Both the position numbers and the translations under genes were made by a program. The notes under the pieces are model-generated. The model did no database searches, was not told the origin of the DNA, and saw only the letters and a program-made list of their open reading frames with translations. DNA of 36,633 nucleotides from Desulfobacteraceae bacterium (GTDB taxonomy: Bacteria > Desulfobacterota > Desulfobacteria > Desulfobacterales > ETH-SRB1), in assembly GCA_013792055.1 (NCBI GenBank), contig VMSQ01000212.1, forward strand, positions 1 through 36,633, in the 5' to 3' direction. Shown here in pieces: positions 1-7,680 of this stretch (position 1 is its first letter; each line of letters starts with the position of its first letter).

Positions 1-1128
1 CCCATCGTTAAAACGAGTAGAAGCATTGACAAGAACGACTGAAGAATCCACCTCGCGGACAAATCGCCTCGCTCTATTATAATCTGAAGTAACAATTGCT
101 TCTGTATGGCTGGAACTATATCTTGATATGTGCGTAATAGCTTCTTTCATATCTTCCACAACTTTTACAGCAAGGATGAGATCAAGGAATTCCGCCGGCC
201 AGTCTTCTTCCACGGCATTTGCTGCTTCTGTTAAGATTCGGCATGTTTCAGGACAGCCCCTGATTTCAACGCCTGCCTGAACAAAACGTTTTCCCATGGC
301 CGGCAGAAAATTCTCAGCTACAGACTTGTGGACAAGCATTGTTTCCATAGCATTGCAAACACCCGGACGCTGGACTTTTGCATTAAAACAAATATCCTCG
401 GCCATTGCAAGATCCGCCCCCTCATCAACATATACATGGCATACACCCTTGTAGTGTTTTAAGACTGGTATTTTCGAGTTCTCTACCACAAAACGTATTA
501 GCCCCTCACCGCCTCGAGGAATAATAAGATCAATAAATTCGTCCTGTTTTAAAAGAATATTAACAGCTTCTCTGTCCCTTATAGGAACAACTTGCGCTGC
601 TCCCTCAGGAAGTCCGGATTCTTTAAGGGCATTACTTATTATAGCAGATAAAGCCTGATTAGAATGAAGAGCTTCAGAACCTCCACGAAGTATCACAGCA
701 TTCCCTGCTTTTAAACAAAGACCGGCAGCATCTACAGTTACATTCGGTCTTGACTCATAAATAATGCCAATGACTCCAAGAGGTATACGCATACGTGATA
801 CTTCTAATCCATTAGGCCTAAGCCATGTATTGCTCATTGAGCCCACTGGGTCCGGGATCTGGACCACCTCTCTTAGTCCATCTGCCATGGATTTAATTGT
901 TGAATCCTTTACCGTGAGCCGATCAATCATTGCATCGGAAAGCCCCATCTCTTTGGCACGTAAAAGATCCTTTTCATTTTCCGCCTTTATATATGCAGCT
1001 TCTTTTTCAATATTATCAGCTATCCTTATAAGCGCCTCGTTTTTATTATTTGAAGGACATCTTGCCATCTCAATGGAAGCACTTCTTGCAGCTTTTGCCA
1101 TCTCAACAATTGTTGACTCAACAGACAT
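1..1128 (-). CDS. proA: Gamma-glutamyl phosphate reductase, C-terminus cut by window edge
   Basis: Second enzyme of proline synthesis: NADPH-dependent reduction of gamma-glutamyl phosphate to glutamate semialdehyde in the cytoplasm. The window holds 376 codons from the ATG at 1128; the family is about 415-420 residues, so roughly 40 C-terminal residues lie off the left edge. The catalytic cysteine is Cys258 in [11 protein letters not shown]. Other family stretches are [18 protein letters not shown] and the glycine-rich ILRGGSEA. A strong Shine-Dalgarno AGGAGG stands just upstream of the ATG. It follows proB in the same direction, 122 nt away, separated only by a repeat element, so it is probably the last gene of rplU-rpmA-obgE-proB-proA. 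Identification is firm. Confidence 0.95.
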   Translation of the reverse strand, partial: MSVESTIVEMAKAARSASIEMARCPSNNKNEALIRIADNIEKEAAYIKAENEKDLLRAKEMGLSDAMIDRLTVKDSTIKSMADGLREVVQIPDPVGSMSNTWLRPNGLEVSRMRIPLGVIGIIYESRPNVTVDAAGLCLKAGNAVILRGGSEALHSNQALSAIISNALKESGLPEGAAQVVPIRDREAVNILLKQDEFIDLIIPRGGEGLIRFVVENSKIPVLKHYKGVCHVYVDEGADLAMAEDICFNAKVQRPGVCNAMETMLVHKSVAENFLPAMGKRFVQAGVEIRGCPETCRILTEAANAVEEDWPAEFLDLILAVKVVEDMKEAITHISRYSSSHTEAIVTSDYNRARRFVREVDSSVVLVNASTRFNDG

Positions 1129-1141
1129 CTGATTCCTCCTT

Positions 1142-1250
1142 GAACGGTTCACGGTTCACGGTTCACGGTTTTTTCCGAACGCCTTAACTTTCACATGTTG
1201 GTTTATGTTTTGATCAACTGTAAACTGTAAACCGATAACCGTAAACGGTT
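1142..1250. repeat. Heptamer repeat pair (GGTTCAC family) between proB and proA
   Basis: Positions 1146-1168 hold three tandem copies of the 7-bp unit GGTTCAC plus a partial. Positions 1217-1250 hold degenerate copies in opposite orientation (CTGTAAA, CCGTAAA), ending directly at the proB stop codon. The two arms can form an imperfect stem-loop. Related sequence recurs at 3681, 4205-4340, 13864 and 21737. I know of no function; an in-operon mRNA structure is possible. Confidence 0.7.
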
Positions 1251-2399
1251 TTATGCAGGCTTCAGGTCACATGTTATTGCTAAGTTATCTCTATGTATGA
1301 CCTCATCATAAGGCTTATACCCAAGATATTCTTTTATCTTACCGGACTTGAGGCCCATTATCTTTCGTATATCGGAAGAACTGTAATTTACAAGACCTGT
1401 CCCCAAGATCTCATCATTGTTTTCTCTTCTGAATTCAACTGCAGCGCCAACGCTAAATTCTCCCTCTACTTTTACAATACCGCTCGGAAGAAGGCTCTTC
1501 CCTCTTTTAAGGATAGCAGCCGCAGCTCCATCATCAATCCCGATAATTCCTTTGGGTTTTAATGTAAAAGCTATCCAGCATTTACGGTTCGCCAGTTTTT
1601 CTTTTTTCGGAATAAAAAAAGTACCATGCTCTTCACCGGAAAATAGCTTTATTAGAATATCGGGCTTTTCACCCCCGGCTATTAACATAGGTATGCCTGC
1701 GGCAGTAACCTTTTTTGCTGCTATTATCTTGCTGAGCATGCCGCCGGTTCCCAGAGCACCAGGAATATCGCTTGCGTACTTTTCAATATCTTTTTTAATT
1801 GTCGTAACTACTGAAATAAGTTCAGCATCCTGATTCTTGCGCGGATCCTTGTTGTAAAGGCCATCAATATCAGTAAGATTAATAAGAATATCTGCATCCA
1901 TAAGCAGGGTTATCATTGCAGAAAGGTTATCATTGTCCCCGAACTTTATCTCTTCAACCGCAACTGTATCGTTTTCATTTATGATTGGAATAACCTTCCA
2001 TGACAATAGAGTGCAAAGAGTGTTGCGTGCATTTAAGTATCTTTTACGATTAACAAGATCGTCACTTGTAAGAAGTATTTGTGCAACCTTTTTATTATAA
2101 TGCTCAAAAGCTTTTTCGTATTCCATGATTAGTCCGGCCTGACCGACAGCCGCAACAGCCTGTCTTTTGGGAATTTCATCCGGTCTTTTAGAAAGTCCTA
2201 TTTTTTTTATACCTGAAGCCATTGCACCGGATGATACCAAAATTATCTCTAATCCACTGTCGGCAAGCTGGCAAATCTGTCTGCTGATTGATCTAAGAGC
2301 CTTTAAATTTAATCCATTATCTTCTGTAAGAACGCCGCTGCCTACCTTTACGACTATGCGTTTTGCGCATTCAAAACATATTTTTCTTTTATCATTCAT
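1251..2399 (-). CDS. proB: Glutamate 5-kinase with PUA domain
   Basis: Cytoplasmic kinase that phosphorylates L-glutamate with ATP, the first and feedback-inhibited step of proline synthesis. The protein has 382 residues, the full two-domain length. The N-terminal amino-acid-kinase domain (about 1-265) shows VVKVGSGVLT, SSGAMASGI, NENDTVAVEEIKFGDNDN and the GTGGM motif. The C-terminal part (about 280-365) fits a PUA domain. The ATG overlaps the end of obgE by 8 nt, indicating translational coupling. proA follows after a repeat-containing gap. Identification is firm. Confidence 0.97.
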   Translation of the reverse strand: MNDKRKICFECAKRIVVKVGSGVLTEDNGLNLKALRSISRQICQLADSGLEIILVSSGAMASGIKKIGLSKRPDEIPKRQAVAAVGQAGLIMEYEKAFEHYNKKVAQILLTSDDLVNRKRYLNARNTLCTLLSWKVIPIINENDTVAVEEIKFGDNDNLSAMITLLMDADILINLTDIDGLYNKDPRKNQDAELISVVTTIKKDIEKYASDIPGALGTGGMLSKIIAAKKVTAAGIPMLIAGGEKPDILIKLFSGEEHGTFFIPKKEKLANRKCWIAFTLKPKGIIGIDDGAAAAILKRGKSLLPSGIVKVEGEFSVGAAVEFRRENNDEILGTGLVNYSSSDIRKIMGLKSGKIKEYLGYKPYDEVIHRDNLAITCDLKPA

Positions 2400-3393
2400 C
2401 TAAATTATCCAAGGATTGAACAAGTCTTGATTTTAAACTATCAATTCCTTCTCCGGTTAAAGCCGAAATTAATATGATTTTGATATCCTTAGCGAAAGCT
2501 TGAAAAATATCAACAGCCTTTTTAGCATCAGGCATATCAATCTTGTTAAGAACAACTATTTGAGATTTTTTTGCAAGCTCCTTATTGTACATTTCCAGTT
2601 CATTATTTACAGTTTTATATGATTTAAGTGGGTCTGCCGGATCAATTGATGACGAATCTATCAAATGAATAAGAATACGTGTTCTTTCTATGTGGCGCAG
2701 AAAGCTTATACCAAGCCCGGCGCCTTTATGTGCACCTTCAATCAAACCTGGAATATCTGCCACTACAAAGGGCTCTCCCCAGTCTGTTTTAACAACGCCG
2801 AGATTTGGGACAAGAGTTGTAAAGGGATAATTTCCTATTTTGGGATGTGCTGAAGAAATTGCGCTGATAAGGGTGGATTTACCGGCATTGGGAAGACCGA
2901 TTATACCAACATCGGCAATAAGTTTGAGATCTACTTTAAGTTTTAATATTTCACCTGATTCGCCTGGCTGAGCAAAACGAGGCGCACGGTTTGTTGATGT
3001 TTTAAAACGAGTGTTACCCTGTCCTCCTCTGCCGCCTTTAGCTATTATATATTTCTCACCGGGTTTTGCAAAATCTTTGATTACTTGTCCGGTATCGGCA
3101 TCGCTAATCACGGTTCCTGGAGGAATTTCTATAACAAGGTCATCGCCATATTTGCCTGCCTTGCATTTGCCTTGACCACCAGCACCATTTTTTGCTTTAA
3201 AATTTTTTCTATATCTAAAAAAATAAAGTGTGCGTTTTTGAGATGATGCCTCTAAAATTACATCTCCACCTTTACCTCCATCTCCGCCGTCCGGCCCTCC
3301 CCGCGGGATAGATTTTTCACGCCTGAAACTAACACACCCTCTGCCGCCATCGCCGGACTGAACGGTAATAATAGCCTCATCAATAAATTTCAC
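2392..3393 (-). CDS. obgE: Obg family GTPase
   Basis: Essential GTPase acting in late 50S ribosome assembly and stress response. It has 333 residues: the glycine-rich Obg fold at about 1-158 (repeated GGDGG/GGxGG turns), then the G domain with P-loop GLPNAGKST at 166-174, switch region NYPFTT, G3 DIPG at 213-216 and G4 NKID. It lacks the extra C-terminal OCT domain, as many proteobacterial forms do. The start is GTG at 3393, forming a GTGA overlap with the rpmA stop. Placement behind rplU-rpmA is the classical arrangement and supports a ribosome-linked role. Confidence 0.97.
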   Translation of the reverse strand: MKFIDEAIITVQSGDGGRGCVSFRREKSIPRGGPDGGDGGKGGDVILEASSQKRTLYFFRYRKNFKAKNGAGGQGKCKAGKYGDDLVIEIPPGTVISDADTGQVIKDFAKPGEKYIIAKGGRGGQGNTRFKTSTNRAPRFAQPGESGEILKLKVDLKLIADVGIIGLPNAGKSTLISAISSAHPKIGNYPFTTLVPNLGVVKTDWGEPFVVADIPGLIEGAHKGAGLGISFLRHIERTRILIHLIDSSSIDPADPLKSYKTVNNELEMYNKELAKKSQIVVLNKIDMPDAKKAVDIFQAFAKDIKIILISALTGEGIDSLKSRLVQSLDNLDE

Positions 3394-3644
3394 TCTGTAT
3401 AAACACTTACCTTTTTACGAGAACGTCCCATTCGCTCATAAGCAACAAGACCATCTATTTTAGCAAACAGGGTATAATCTCTTCCTAATCCAACGTTCTC
3501 TCCCGGATGTATTTTAGTGCCCAATTGGCGTACCAATATGCTGCCGGCCCTCACACTTTCTCCGCCGAATCGTTTTACACCTCGCCTCTGCCCATTACTG
3601 TCTCGGCCATTCTTTGAACTGCCGCCTGCTTTTTTATGTGCCAT
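3390..3644 (-). CDS. rpmA: 50S ribosomal protein L27
   Basis: Structural protein of the large subunit whose N-terminal tail reaches the peptidyl transferase centre. The 84 residues begin [16 protein letters not shown], the diagnostic N-terminus, with no cleavable Firmicutes-type extension. A good Shine-Dalgarno AAGGAG lies 8 nt before the ATG. The gene overlaps the GTG of obgE by 4 nt and is separated from rplU by a 120-nt gap holding a hairpin repeat. Confidence 0.98.
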   Translation of the reverse strand: MAHKKAGGSSKNGRDSNGQRRGVKRFGGESVRAGSILVRQLGTKIHPGENVGLGRDYTLFAKIDGLVAYERMGRSRKKVSVYTE

Positions 3645-3680
3645 TGCTACAACTCCTTAATATAAAATAAACCATAACTG

Positions 3681-3750
3681 CTCAGGTTGTTAGGTTCACG
3701 GTTCAGGATTAGTCGGCTTTTAACCTTGAACCGTGAACTCTGAATCTGAG
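3681..3750. repeat. GGTTCAC-family hairpin between rplU and rpmA
   Basis: GGTTCACGGTTCAGG at 3693-3707 pairs with its near-exact reverse complement at 3724-3739. Outer CTCAG (3681-3685) also pairs with CTGAG (3746-3750). The element fills most of the space between two co-transcribed ribosomal protein genes without a T-run, so it is not an ordinary intrinsic terminator. It belongs to the same family as the repeat at 1142-1250. Confidence 0.7.
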
Positions 3751-3764
3751 TAGTTACAATAATA

Positions 3765-4082
3765 CTAACTGTTTTGTGCTATATTATCAATTTTGACAGC
3801 AGTATACTGCTGACGATGTCCCTGTGTTCTGCGATATCTTTTGCGTTTTTTATACTTGAAAACAATAATTTTTTTTGCTTTATCCTGTTCAACTATATGA
3901 CCATTAACTGAAACATTTTCAAGAACAGGCTGCCCTATGTTAACATTTTCACCGTCTGAAAACATTAGGACTTTGTCAAATGCAACAGGAGCACCAATAT
4001 CCCCTGAGATCTTTTCGACTCTTAGGATTTCACCTTTCTGAACTTTATATTGTTTTCCGCCTGAAGAAACTACAGCGTACAT
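3765..4082 (-). CDS. rplU: 50S ribosomal protein L21
   Basis: Large-subunit protein that binds 23S rRNA. It has 105 residues beginning MYAVVSSGGKQYKVQKGE and contains the conserved basic block KKIIVFKYKKRKRYRRTQGHRQ near the C-terminus (shown in part). GGGAGGA lies 7 nt before the ATG. It is the first gene of the rplU-rpmA-obgE-proB-proA group, with a promoter candidate at 4135-4162. Confidence 0.98.
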   Translation of the reverse strand: MYAVVSSGGKQYKVQKGEILRVEKISGDIGAPVAFDKVLMFSDGENVNIGQPVLENVSVNGHIVEQDKAKKIIVFKYKKRKRYRRTQGHRQQYTAVKIDNIAQNS

Positions 4083-4134
4083 AAAATTATCCTCCCTGAT
4101 AAACTACAATAATATTCAAAATTAAAAGTATTAA

Positions 4135-4162
4135 TATCTATTCTATTCATAATTTTTGTCAA
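4135..4162 (-). promoter_or_regulatory. Sigma70-type promoter candidate for rplU operon
   Basis: Read on the minus strand: TTGACA (4157-4162), 16-nt spacer, TAGATA (4135-4140). The -35 box is consensus. Transcription would start near 4128 and give a 5' leader of about 45 nt before the rplU Shine-Dalgarno. Confidence 0.55.
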
Positions 4163-4204
4163 GATATATTTGCATTTTGATTTAACAGTAAATATAAACG
4201 TAAC

Positions 4205-4340
4205 AGTTCACGGGTTCAAAGGTTCAAGGTTCAAGGTTTTTTTAAATGCATTCTTTAATGATTAAAGCATGGTAACTACTAATGTTGTTAGGTTCACGGT
4301 TGATTGCCTTAATTTCTTCATTGCTGTTTAACCGTGAACC
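4205..4340. repeat. GGTTCAC/GGTTCAA repeat and hairpin upstream of fdhD
   Basis: The region between divergent rplU and fdhD (4083-4392) holds degenerate heptamers at 4205-4236 (GGTTCAA units). It also holds a perfect 11-bp inverted repeat: GGTTCACGGTT at 4291-4301 and AACCGTGAACC at 4330-4340. The flanking sequence is AT-rich and contains the rplU promoter. Confidence 0.65.
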
Positions 4341-4392
4341 TTATTTATTATTTATTTATATGCACTCGAGTTTCATAAAAAGGTGGTAGATT

Positions 4393-5193
4393 TTGGATAA
4401 TTTTTTAAAACATTCAGCAGTCTATATGGATAAAAACAGCGTCTCTTCTTCCCCTCACAAGCTAATTAGTGAAGAACCTCTTAAAATAATTATACAGGAC
4501 AGATTATATTCTATTATAATGCGAACTCCTGGCGACGAACTGCCGATAGCCGCTGGTTTTTGTCTGTCCGAAGGTATTGTGGATAACCCGCAAGATATTG
4601 AATCGATGTCTTTTTCAGATCAATCGGATGCAAATGAAATTAGTGTTTCACTAAATAAATCAAGAAGAAGTGAAATTATTCAAATGCTTGAGAAATTTTC
4701 TTTATCATCCCAAAAGGAATTTAATATTAGCTATTCACAAATAATCGGAAATCACTACCAGAAATTTTACCCTGTAAAAAAAGATGATATTAAATTAGAT
4801 TTCAGGAATGCTTTAAACTGCCTTGAAAATCTTTCCTTAATTCAGCCTTTACGAAAAATCACACGCTCATCTCACGCGGCCGCTCTTTATAACTCTGATT
4901 TTGAACTATTATCTGTTTCCGAAGACGTTGGCAGGCATAATGCCCTTGACAAATCAATAGGCAAGCTCTTTTTAGACGACACGCTCTGCAAAGCCTCTCT
5001 TTTAATTCTTTCTTCGCGAATAAGCTGCGAACTTGTCCAAAAAGCCGCAAGAGCCGGTATCCCAGTGATTCTTGCGATATCACGTCCCACATCCAATGCT
5101 GTTAAGCTTGCATCACAGCTAAACATTACAATAGCATGCCTTGCCGAAAAATCCGGATTATATGTCTTTTGCGGCAAATCTCGTCTCGTATAA
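4393..5193 (+). CDS. fdhD: FdhD-family protein lacking the usual CxxC
   Basis: The FdhD family passes sulfur from a cysteine desulfurase to the Mo/W-bisPGD cofactor of formate dehydrogenase. The 266 residues show family signatures GFCLSEGIV, SEDVGRHNALDK and the C-terminal SRISCELVQKAARAGIPVI. The start is TTG at 4393, chosen because AGGTGG lies 6 nt upstream; the first ATG (4426) has no such site. Unusually, the loop that normally carries CGxCG reads EKFSLSSQKEFNISYSQ without cysteine, and the TGGxHxA stretch reads TRSSHAA. The fold assignment is firm, but sulfur-carrier activity is doubtful. No formate dehydrogenase gene is in the window. It converges on dsrP across a terminator. Confidence 0.88.
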   Translation: MDNFLKHSAVYMDKNSVSSSPHKLISEEPLKIIIQDRLYSIIMRTPGDELPIAAGFCLSEGIVDNPQDIESMSFSDQSDANEISVSLNKSRRSEIIQMLEKFSLSSQKEFNISYSQIIGNHYQKFYPVKKDDIKLDFRNALNCLENLSLIQPLRKITRSSHAAALYNSDFELLSVSEDVGRHNALDKSIGKLFLDDTLCKASLLILSSRISCELVQKAARAGIPVILAISRPTSNAVKLASQLNITIACLAEKSGLYVFCGKSRLV

Positions 5194-5200
5194 AAAGCAA

Positions 5201-5242
5201 AAGGGCTTATCCAATTTTACTGGATAAACCCTTTATTTTTTA
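5201..5242. terminator. Bidirectional terminator between fdhD and dsrP
   Basis: A 13-bp stem with one mismatch: AAGGGCTTATCCA (5201-5213) and TGGATAAACCCTT (5221-5233), 7-nt loop. A T-run follows on the plus strand (5234-5242), and a T-rich stretch follows on the minus strand just beyond 5201. It serves fdhD (plus) and the dsr operon (minus), both ending here. Confidence 0.85.
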
Positions 5243-5269
5243 GTTATTATTAATATCTACTTATTAAGC

Positions 5270-6451
5270 TCAACAACTCTCACAAGTATCTTTTACACCT
5301 GAGACTTCTTCCTTAACGCCCACAGCGACCTTGAATAGAATTGTTAATACAAAAAATCCGGTTGCCCATACGCCAAGGGTGATAAGGATTTCAGGCAGCG
5401 TAGGCATATATTCAGTAACACGATGAAGCGGGTTGGGTACAAAACCGCCTGAAATCATACCCATGCCCTTATCAATCCATGTACCGATAAATAATATTGC
5501 GCAAGCAAAGGCAAGTACACCCTCATGCTTTCTTGCAGCAGGGATTACCAGTAAAACAATGCTTGTAACCATAAGAGCCATTGATGTCCACATCCATGGG
5601 ACTAGCGCATGATATCCATGAAACCCGACAAAAAGATATTGAAGGTGAGACATATGACTCGGTATTCTACTGTAAAATACCACAAATACTTCACAGAGAA
5701 GGAAAAATACATTTATAATTATGGCGTAAGTAACTATCTTGGCCAAAGATTGAATCTGCTCTCTTCCTGGATCAAACTTAGTAAACTTTCTGATTATAAG
5801 GCACAACAAAATTAACAATGCAGGACCGGCAGCAAAAGCCGAGGCAAGAAATCTTGGTGCAAGAATTGCGGTAAGCCAGAATCCTCTTCCAGGCAAACCA
5901 CAGTAAAGAAACGCCGTAACTGTATGTATGGCTGGAGCCCATATGATCGATGTAATTATCAATGGTTTCACCCACGGCGCATAATGGACATTGTTTCGTT
6001 CAGCCTCAAGAACATTCCAGCCGATAACTATATTTAACAAAAGGTACACATTTAATACGATCATATCCCAGAAAAGGACGGAATTTGGTGTGGGGTATAG
6101 CATAACATTAAATATCCGCATCGGCTGCCCAAGATCTACAATAATAAACAATATACACATTGTAACTGCAGCAATGGCCAAAAACTCTCCCAGAATCGTA
6201 ATTCTGCCGAATGCCTTATAATCGTGCAGATATCTGGGCAGAACCACCATAACACCACCAGCAGCCACACCGACAAGAAATGTAAACTGAGCGATGTAAA
6301 AACCCCAGGAAACATCTCTGCTCATGCCTGTTATTCCCAATCCGAAATCAAGCTGCTTCAGGTAAACAGCAAAGCCTACACCCATAAAAGTAAGCAATAC
6401 GATTACCAATCCCCAGTATTTCCTGTCTCCTTTAAGCGCTAATTCAAGCAT
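5270..6451 (-). CDS. dsrP: DsrP, NrfD-like membrane subunit of DsrMKJOP
   Basis: Integral membrane quinone-interacting subunit of the DsrMKJOP complex, family NrfD/PsrC. It has 393 residues and about ten hydrophobic segments, starting with a stretch near 15-30. Family-like features include the arginine-containing FWDMIVLNVYLLLN region and FIGTWIDKGMG. The C-terminus ends DTCESC, with two cysteines close together. GAGGTGG precedes the ATG, and the gene starts 12 nt after dsrO stops. It is the last gene of the operon, followed by the shared terminator. Confidence 0.95.
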   Translation of the reverse strand: MLELALKGDRKYWGLVIVLLTFMGVGFAVYLKQLDFGLGITGMSRDVSWGFYIAQFTFLVGVAAGGVMVVLPRYLHDYKAFGRITILGEFLAIAAVTMCILFIIVDLGQPMRIFNVMLYPTPNSVLFWDMIVLNVYLLLNIVIGWNVLEAERNNVHYAPWVKPLIITSIIWAPAIHTVTAFLYCGLPGRGFWLTAILAPRFLASAFAAGPALLILLCLIIRKFTKFDPGREQIQSLAKIVTYAIIINVFFLLCEVFVVFYSRIPSHMSHLQYLFVGFHGYHALVPWMWTSMALMVTSIVLLVIPAARKHEGVLAFACAILFIGTWIDKGMGMISGGFVPNPLHRVTEYMPTLPEILITLGVWATGFFVLTILFKVAVGVKEEVSGVKDTCESC

Positions 6452-6463
6452 AAAACCACCTCA

Positions 6464-7255
6464 TCATACTATGTAGTAAACAGACGGCCCAGCACCGAGA
6501 TCTGGTTTACGTCGAATAGTGTAATTTGATCTTAACAATTCTCTTACTTCTGACTCGGGATCTTCAAGATCACCGACCACCATCGCTCCATTTGATGCCT
6601 CAACACAGGCAGGCATTTTACCGACAGCCAGTCTCTCAGCACAGAAATTGCACTTTTCCACAACACCCTTCATCCTTGTTGGGAATTCCTTGTTTTCCTC
6701 TTTGATGAAAGGACGGGGATCTCTGAAGTTAAAACTTCTCGATCCATACGGACACGCCGCCATGCAAAATCTGCATCCAATACACCTGTGAAAGTCCATC
6801 AAAACAATCCCGTCATCCCTTTTAAACGTAGCTTTAGTAGGACATGCTCTGACACACCCAGGTTTCTCACAATGATTACATAATACCAGGAACGGCAGAT
6901 GTTTAATTCTGTCATTAATTAACTCATGTTCCATGTGAGTAAAGACATGCTTGTACTCATCCTCCCAGAGCCACATGATCTTATGTCTTGGCTCTGTAAG
7001 ATTGGGAACATTATGAGTTTTATGGCAGGCCTCAATCATCGGTTCAAGATCTTCTTTTGAGTGAAATTTCCTGGTATCTATTACCATTCCCCATCTTTTG
7101 GCTATGAGGGCCTTTTCATTTTTATAGACTTCGGGTTTGGGCTCTTCAGCTTTTCCTCCTGATGCAGCAAATACATCAAGAACGGGCTTCGTCCCTAACC
7201 CTAAAGCTGTTATTCCAGCTACTTTCAAGAAGCTTCTTCTGTTGCTGTTTTCCAT
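6464..7255 (-). CDS. dsrO: DsrO, Tat-exported periplasmic iron-sulfur subunit
   Basis: Periplasmic ferredoxin-like subunit of DsrMKJOP, thought to pass electrons between heme protein DsrJ and membrane subunit DsrP. It has 263 residues and a twin-arginine signal NRRSFLKVAG at the N-terminus. Cysteine clusters follow for several [4Fe-4S] centres: CNHCEKPGCVRACP, CIGCRFCMAACP and CNFCAERLAVGKMPAC. The ATG shares its A with the dsrJ stop codon (TAATG). Its Shine-Dalgarno GGAGG lies inside the 15-bp repeats that encode the DsrJ tail. Export needs the Tat system, and tatA/tatC are at 34.1-35.2 kb. Confidence 0.96.
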   Translation of the reverse strand: MENSNRRSFLKVAGITALGLGTKPVLDVFAASGGKAEEPKPEVYKNEKALIAKRWGMVIDTRKFHSKEDLEPMIEACHKTHNVPNLTEPRHKIMWLWEDEYKHVFTHMEHELINDRIKHLPFLVLCNHCEKPGCVRACPTKATFKRDDGIVLMDFHRCIGCRFCMAACPYGSRSFNFRDPRPFIKEENKEFPTRMKGVVEKCNFCAERLAVGKMPACVEASNGAMVVGDLEDPESEVRELLRSNYTIRRKPDLGAGPSVYYIV

Positions 7256-7680
7256 TACTTATTCTCCTCCGGCTTATTCTCCTCCGGCTTCTTCTCCTCC
7301 GGCGCTATGTGGCAAGTCCAGCAGTAAGGTGCTACCGAGGCATAATTATGACATTTATCACAAAACTCGGTCTTACTTTCATGACATCCCAGACATGACT
7401 CTTCACCACTGGAAAGACTCATTCCAAATGTCTTTCCACTGCCGCTCTTGTAAGCCCTGTTTGCATCCCGCACTACTGTGTCTCTCCACAGGTCAAGAAT
7501 CTGCATATGCTCCTGTCTCATAATTTCTTTAGGCTTAACACATTCTTTTGCAGCTTTTGCCTTTTCAGACAGCTTTAGCTCAGGCGCTGAGGATGCTTTT
7601 CCCAAATTATACCAAAAAGGAAATGTTACAATAGCAATAAAAACAATTAGCCCAAAAGTTATCCTGTTCTTATCATTCAT
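7255..7680 (-). CDS. dsrJ: DsrJ, triheme cytochrome c subunit
   Basis: Periplasmic triheme cytochrome anchored by an N-terminal helix (about 7-25). It has three CXXCH motifs, at 96-100 (CLGCH), 107-111 (CDKCH) and 120-124 (CWTCH). Cys47 in KECVKPKE sits where the Allochromatium protein has its cysteine heme ligand, so an unusual His/Cys heme is likely. The start is the ATG at 7680: GGAGG lies 9 nt upstream and the gene overlaps the dsrK stop by 8 nt, whereas an upstream in-frame ATG at 7716 lacks that support. The tail PEEKKPEENKPEENK comes from a 15-bp tandem repeat. It is the third subunit gene of dsrMKJOP. Confidence 0.95.
   Translation of the reverse strand: MNDKNRITFGLIVFIAIVTFPFWYNLGKASSAPELKLSEKAKAAKECVKPKEIMRQEHMQILDLWRDTVVRDANRAYKSGSGKTFGMSLSSGEESCLGCHESKTEFCDKCHNYASVAPYCWTCHIAPEEKKPEENKPEENK
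7258..7302. repeat. 15-bp tandem repeat x3 in the dsrJ 3' end
   Basis: Three copies of CTTATTCTCCTCCGG (7258-7272, 7273-7287, and 7288-7302 with one mismatch). On the coding strand each unit is CCGGAGGAGAATAAG, coding PEENK and containing GGAGGAG, a Shine-Dalgarno core. The nearest one serves dsrO, whose ATG is at 7255. Confidence 0.9.

Noticed and set aside
764-1132. Plus-strand 122-codon open frame
   Set aside because: It lies antisense to proA, whose protein sequence is unmistakable; it is a shadow frame.
1142-1250. CRISPR array
   Set aside because: Repeats are 7-bp units without unique spacers of 25-40 bp, and no cas gene is near.
4083-4128. L21 leader RNA motif before rplU
   Set aside because: Such leaders are known in other phyla, but the leader here is about 45 nt and I see no matching structure.
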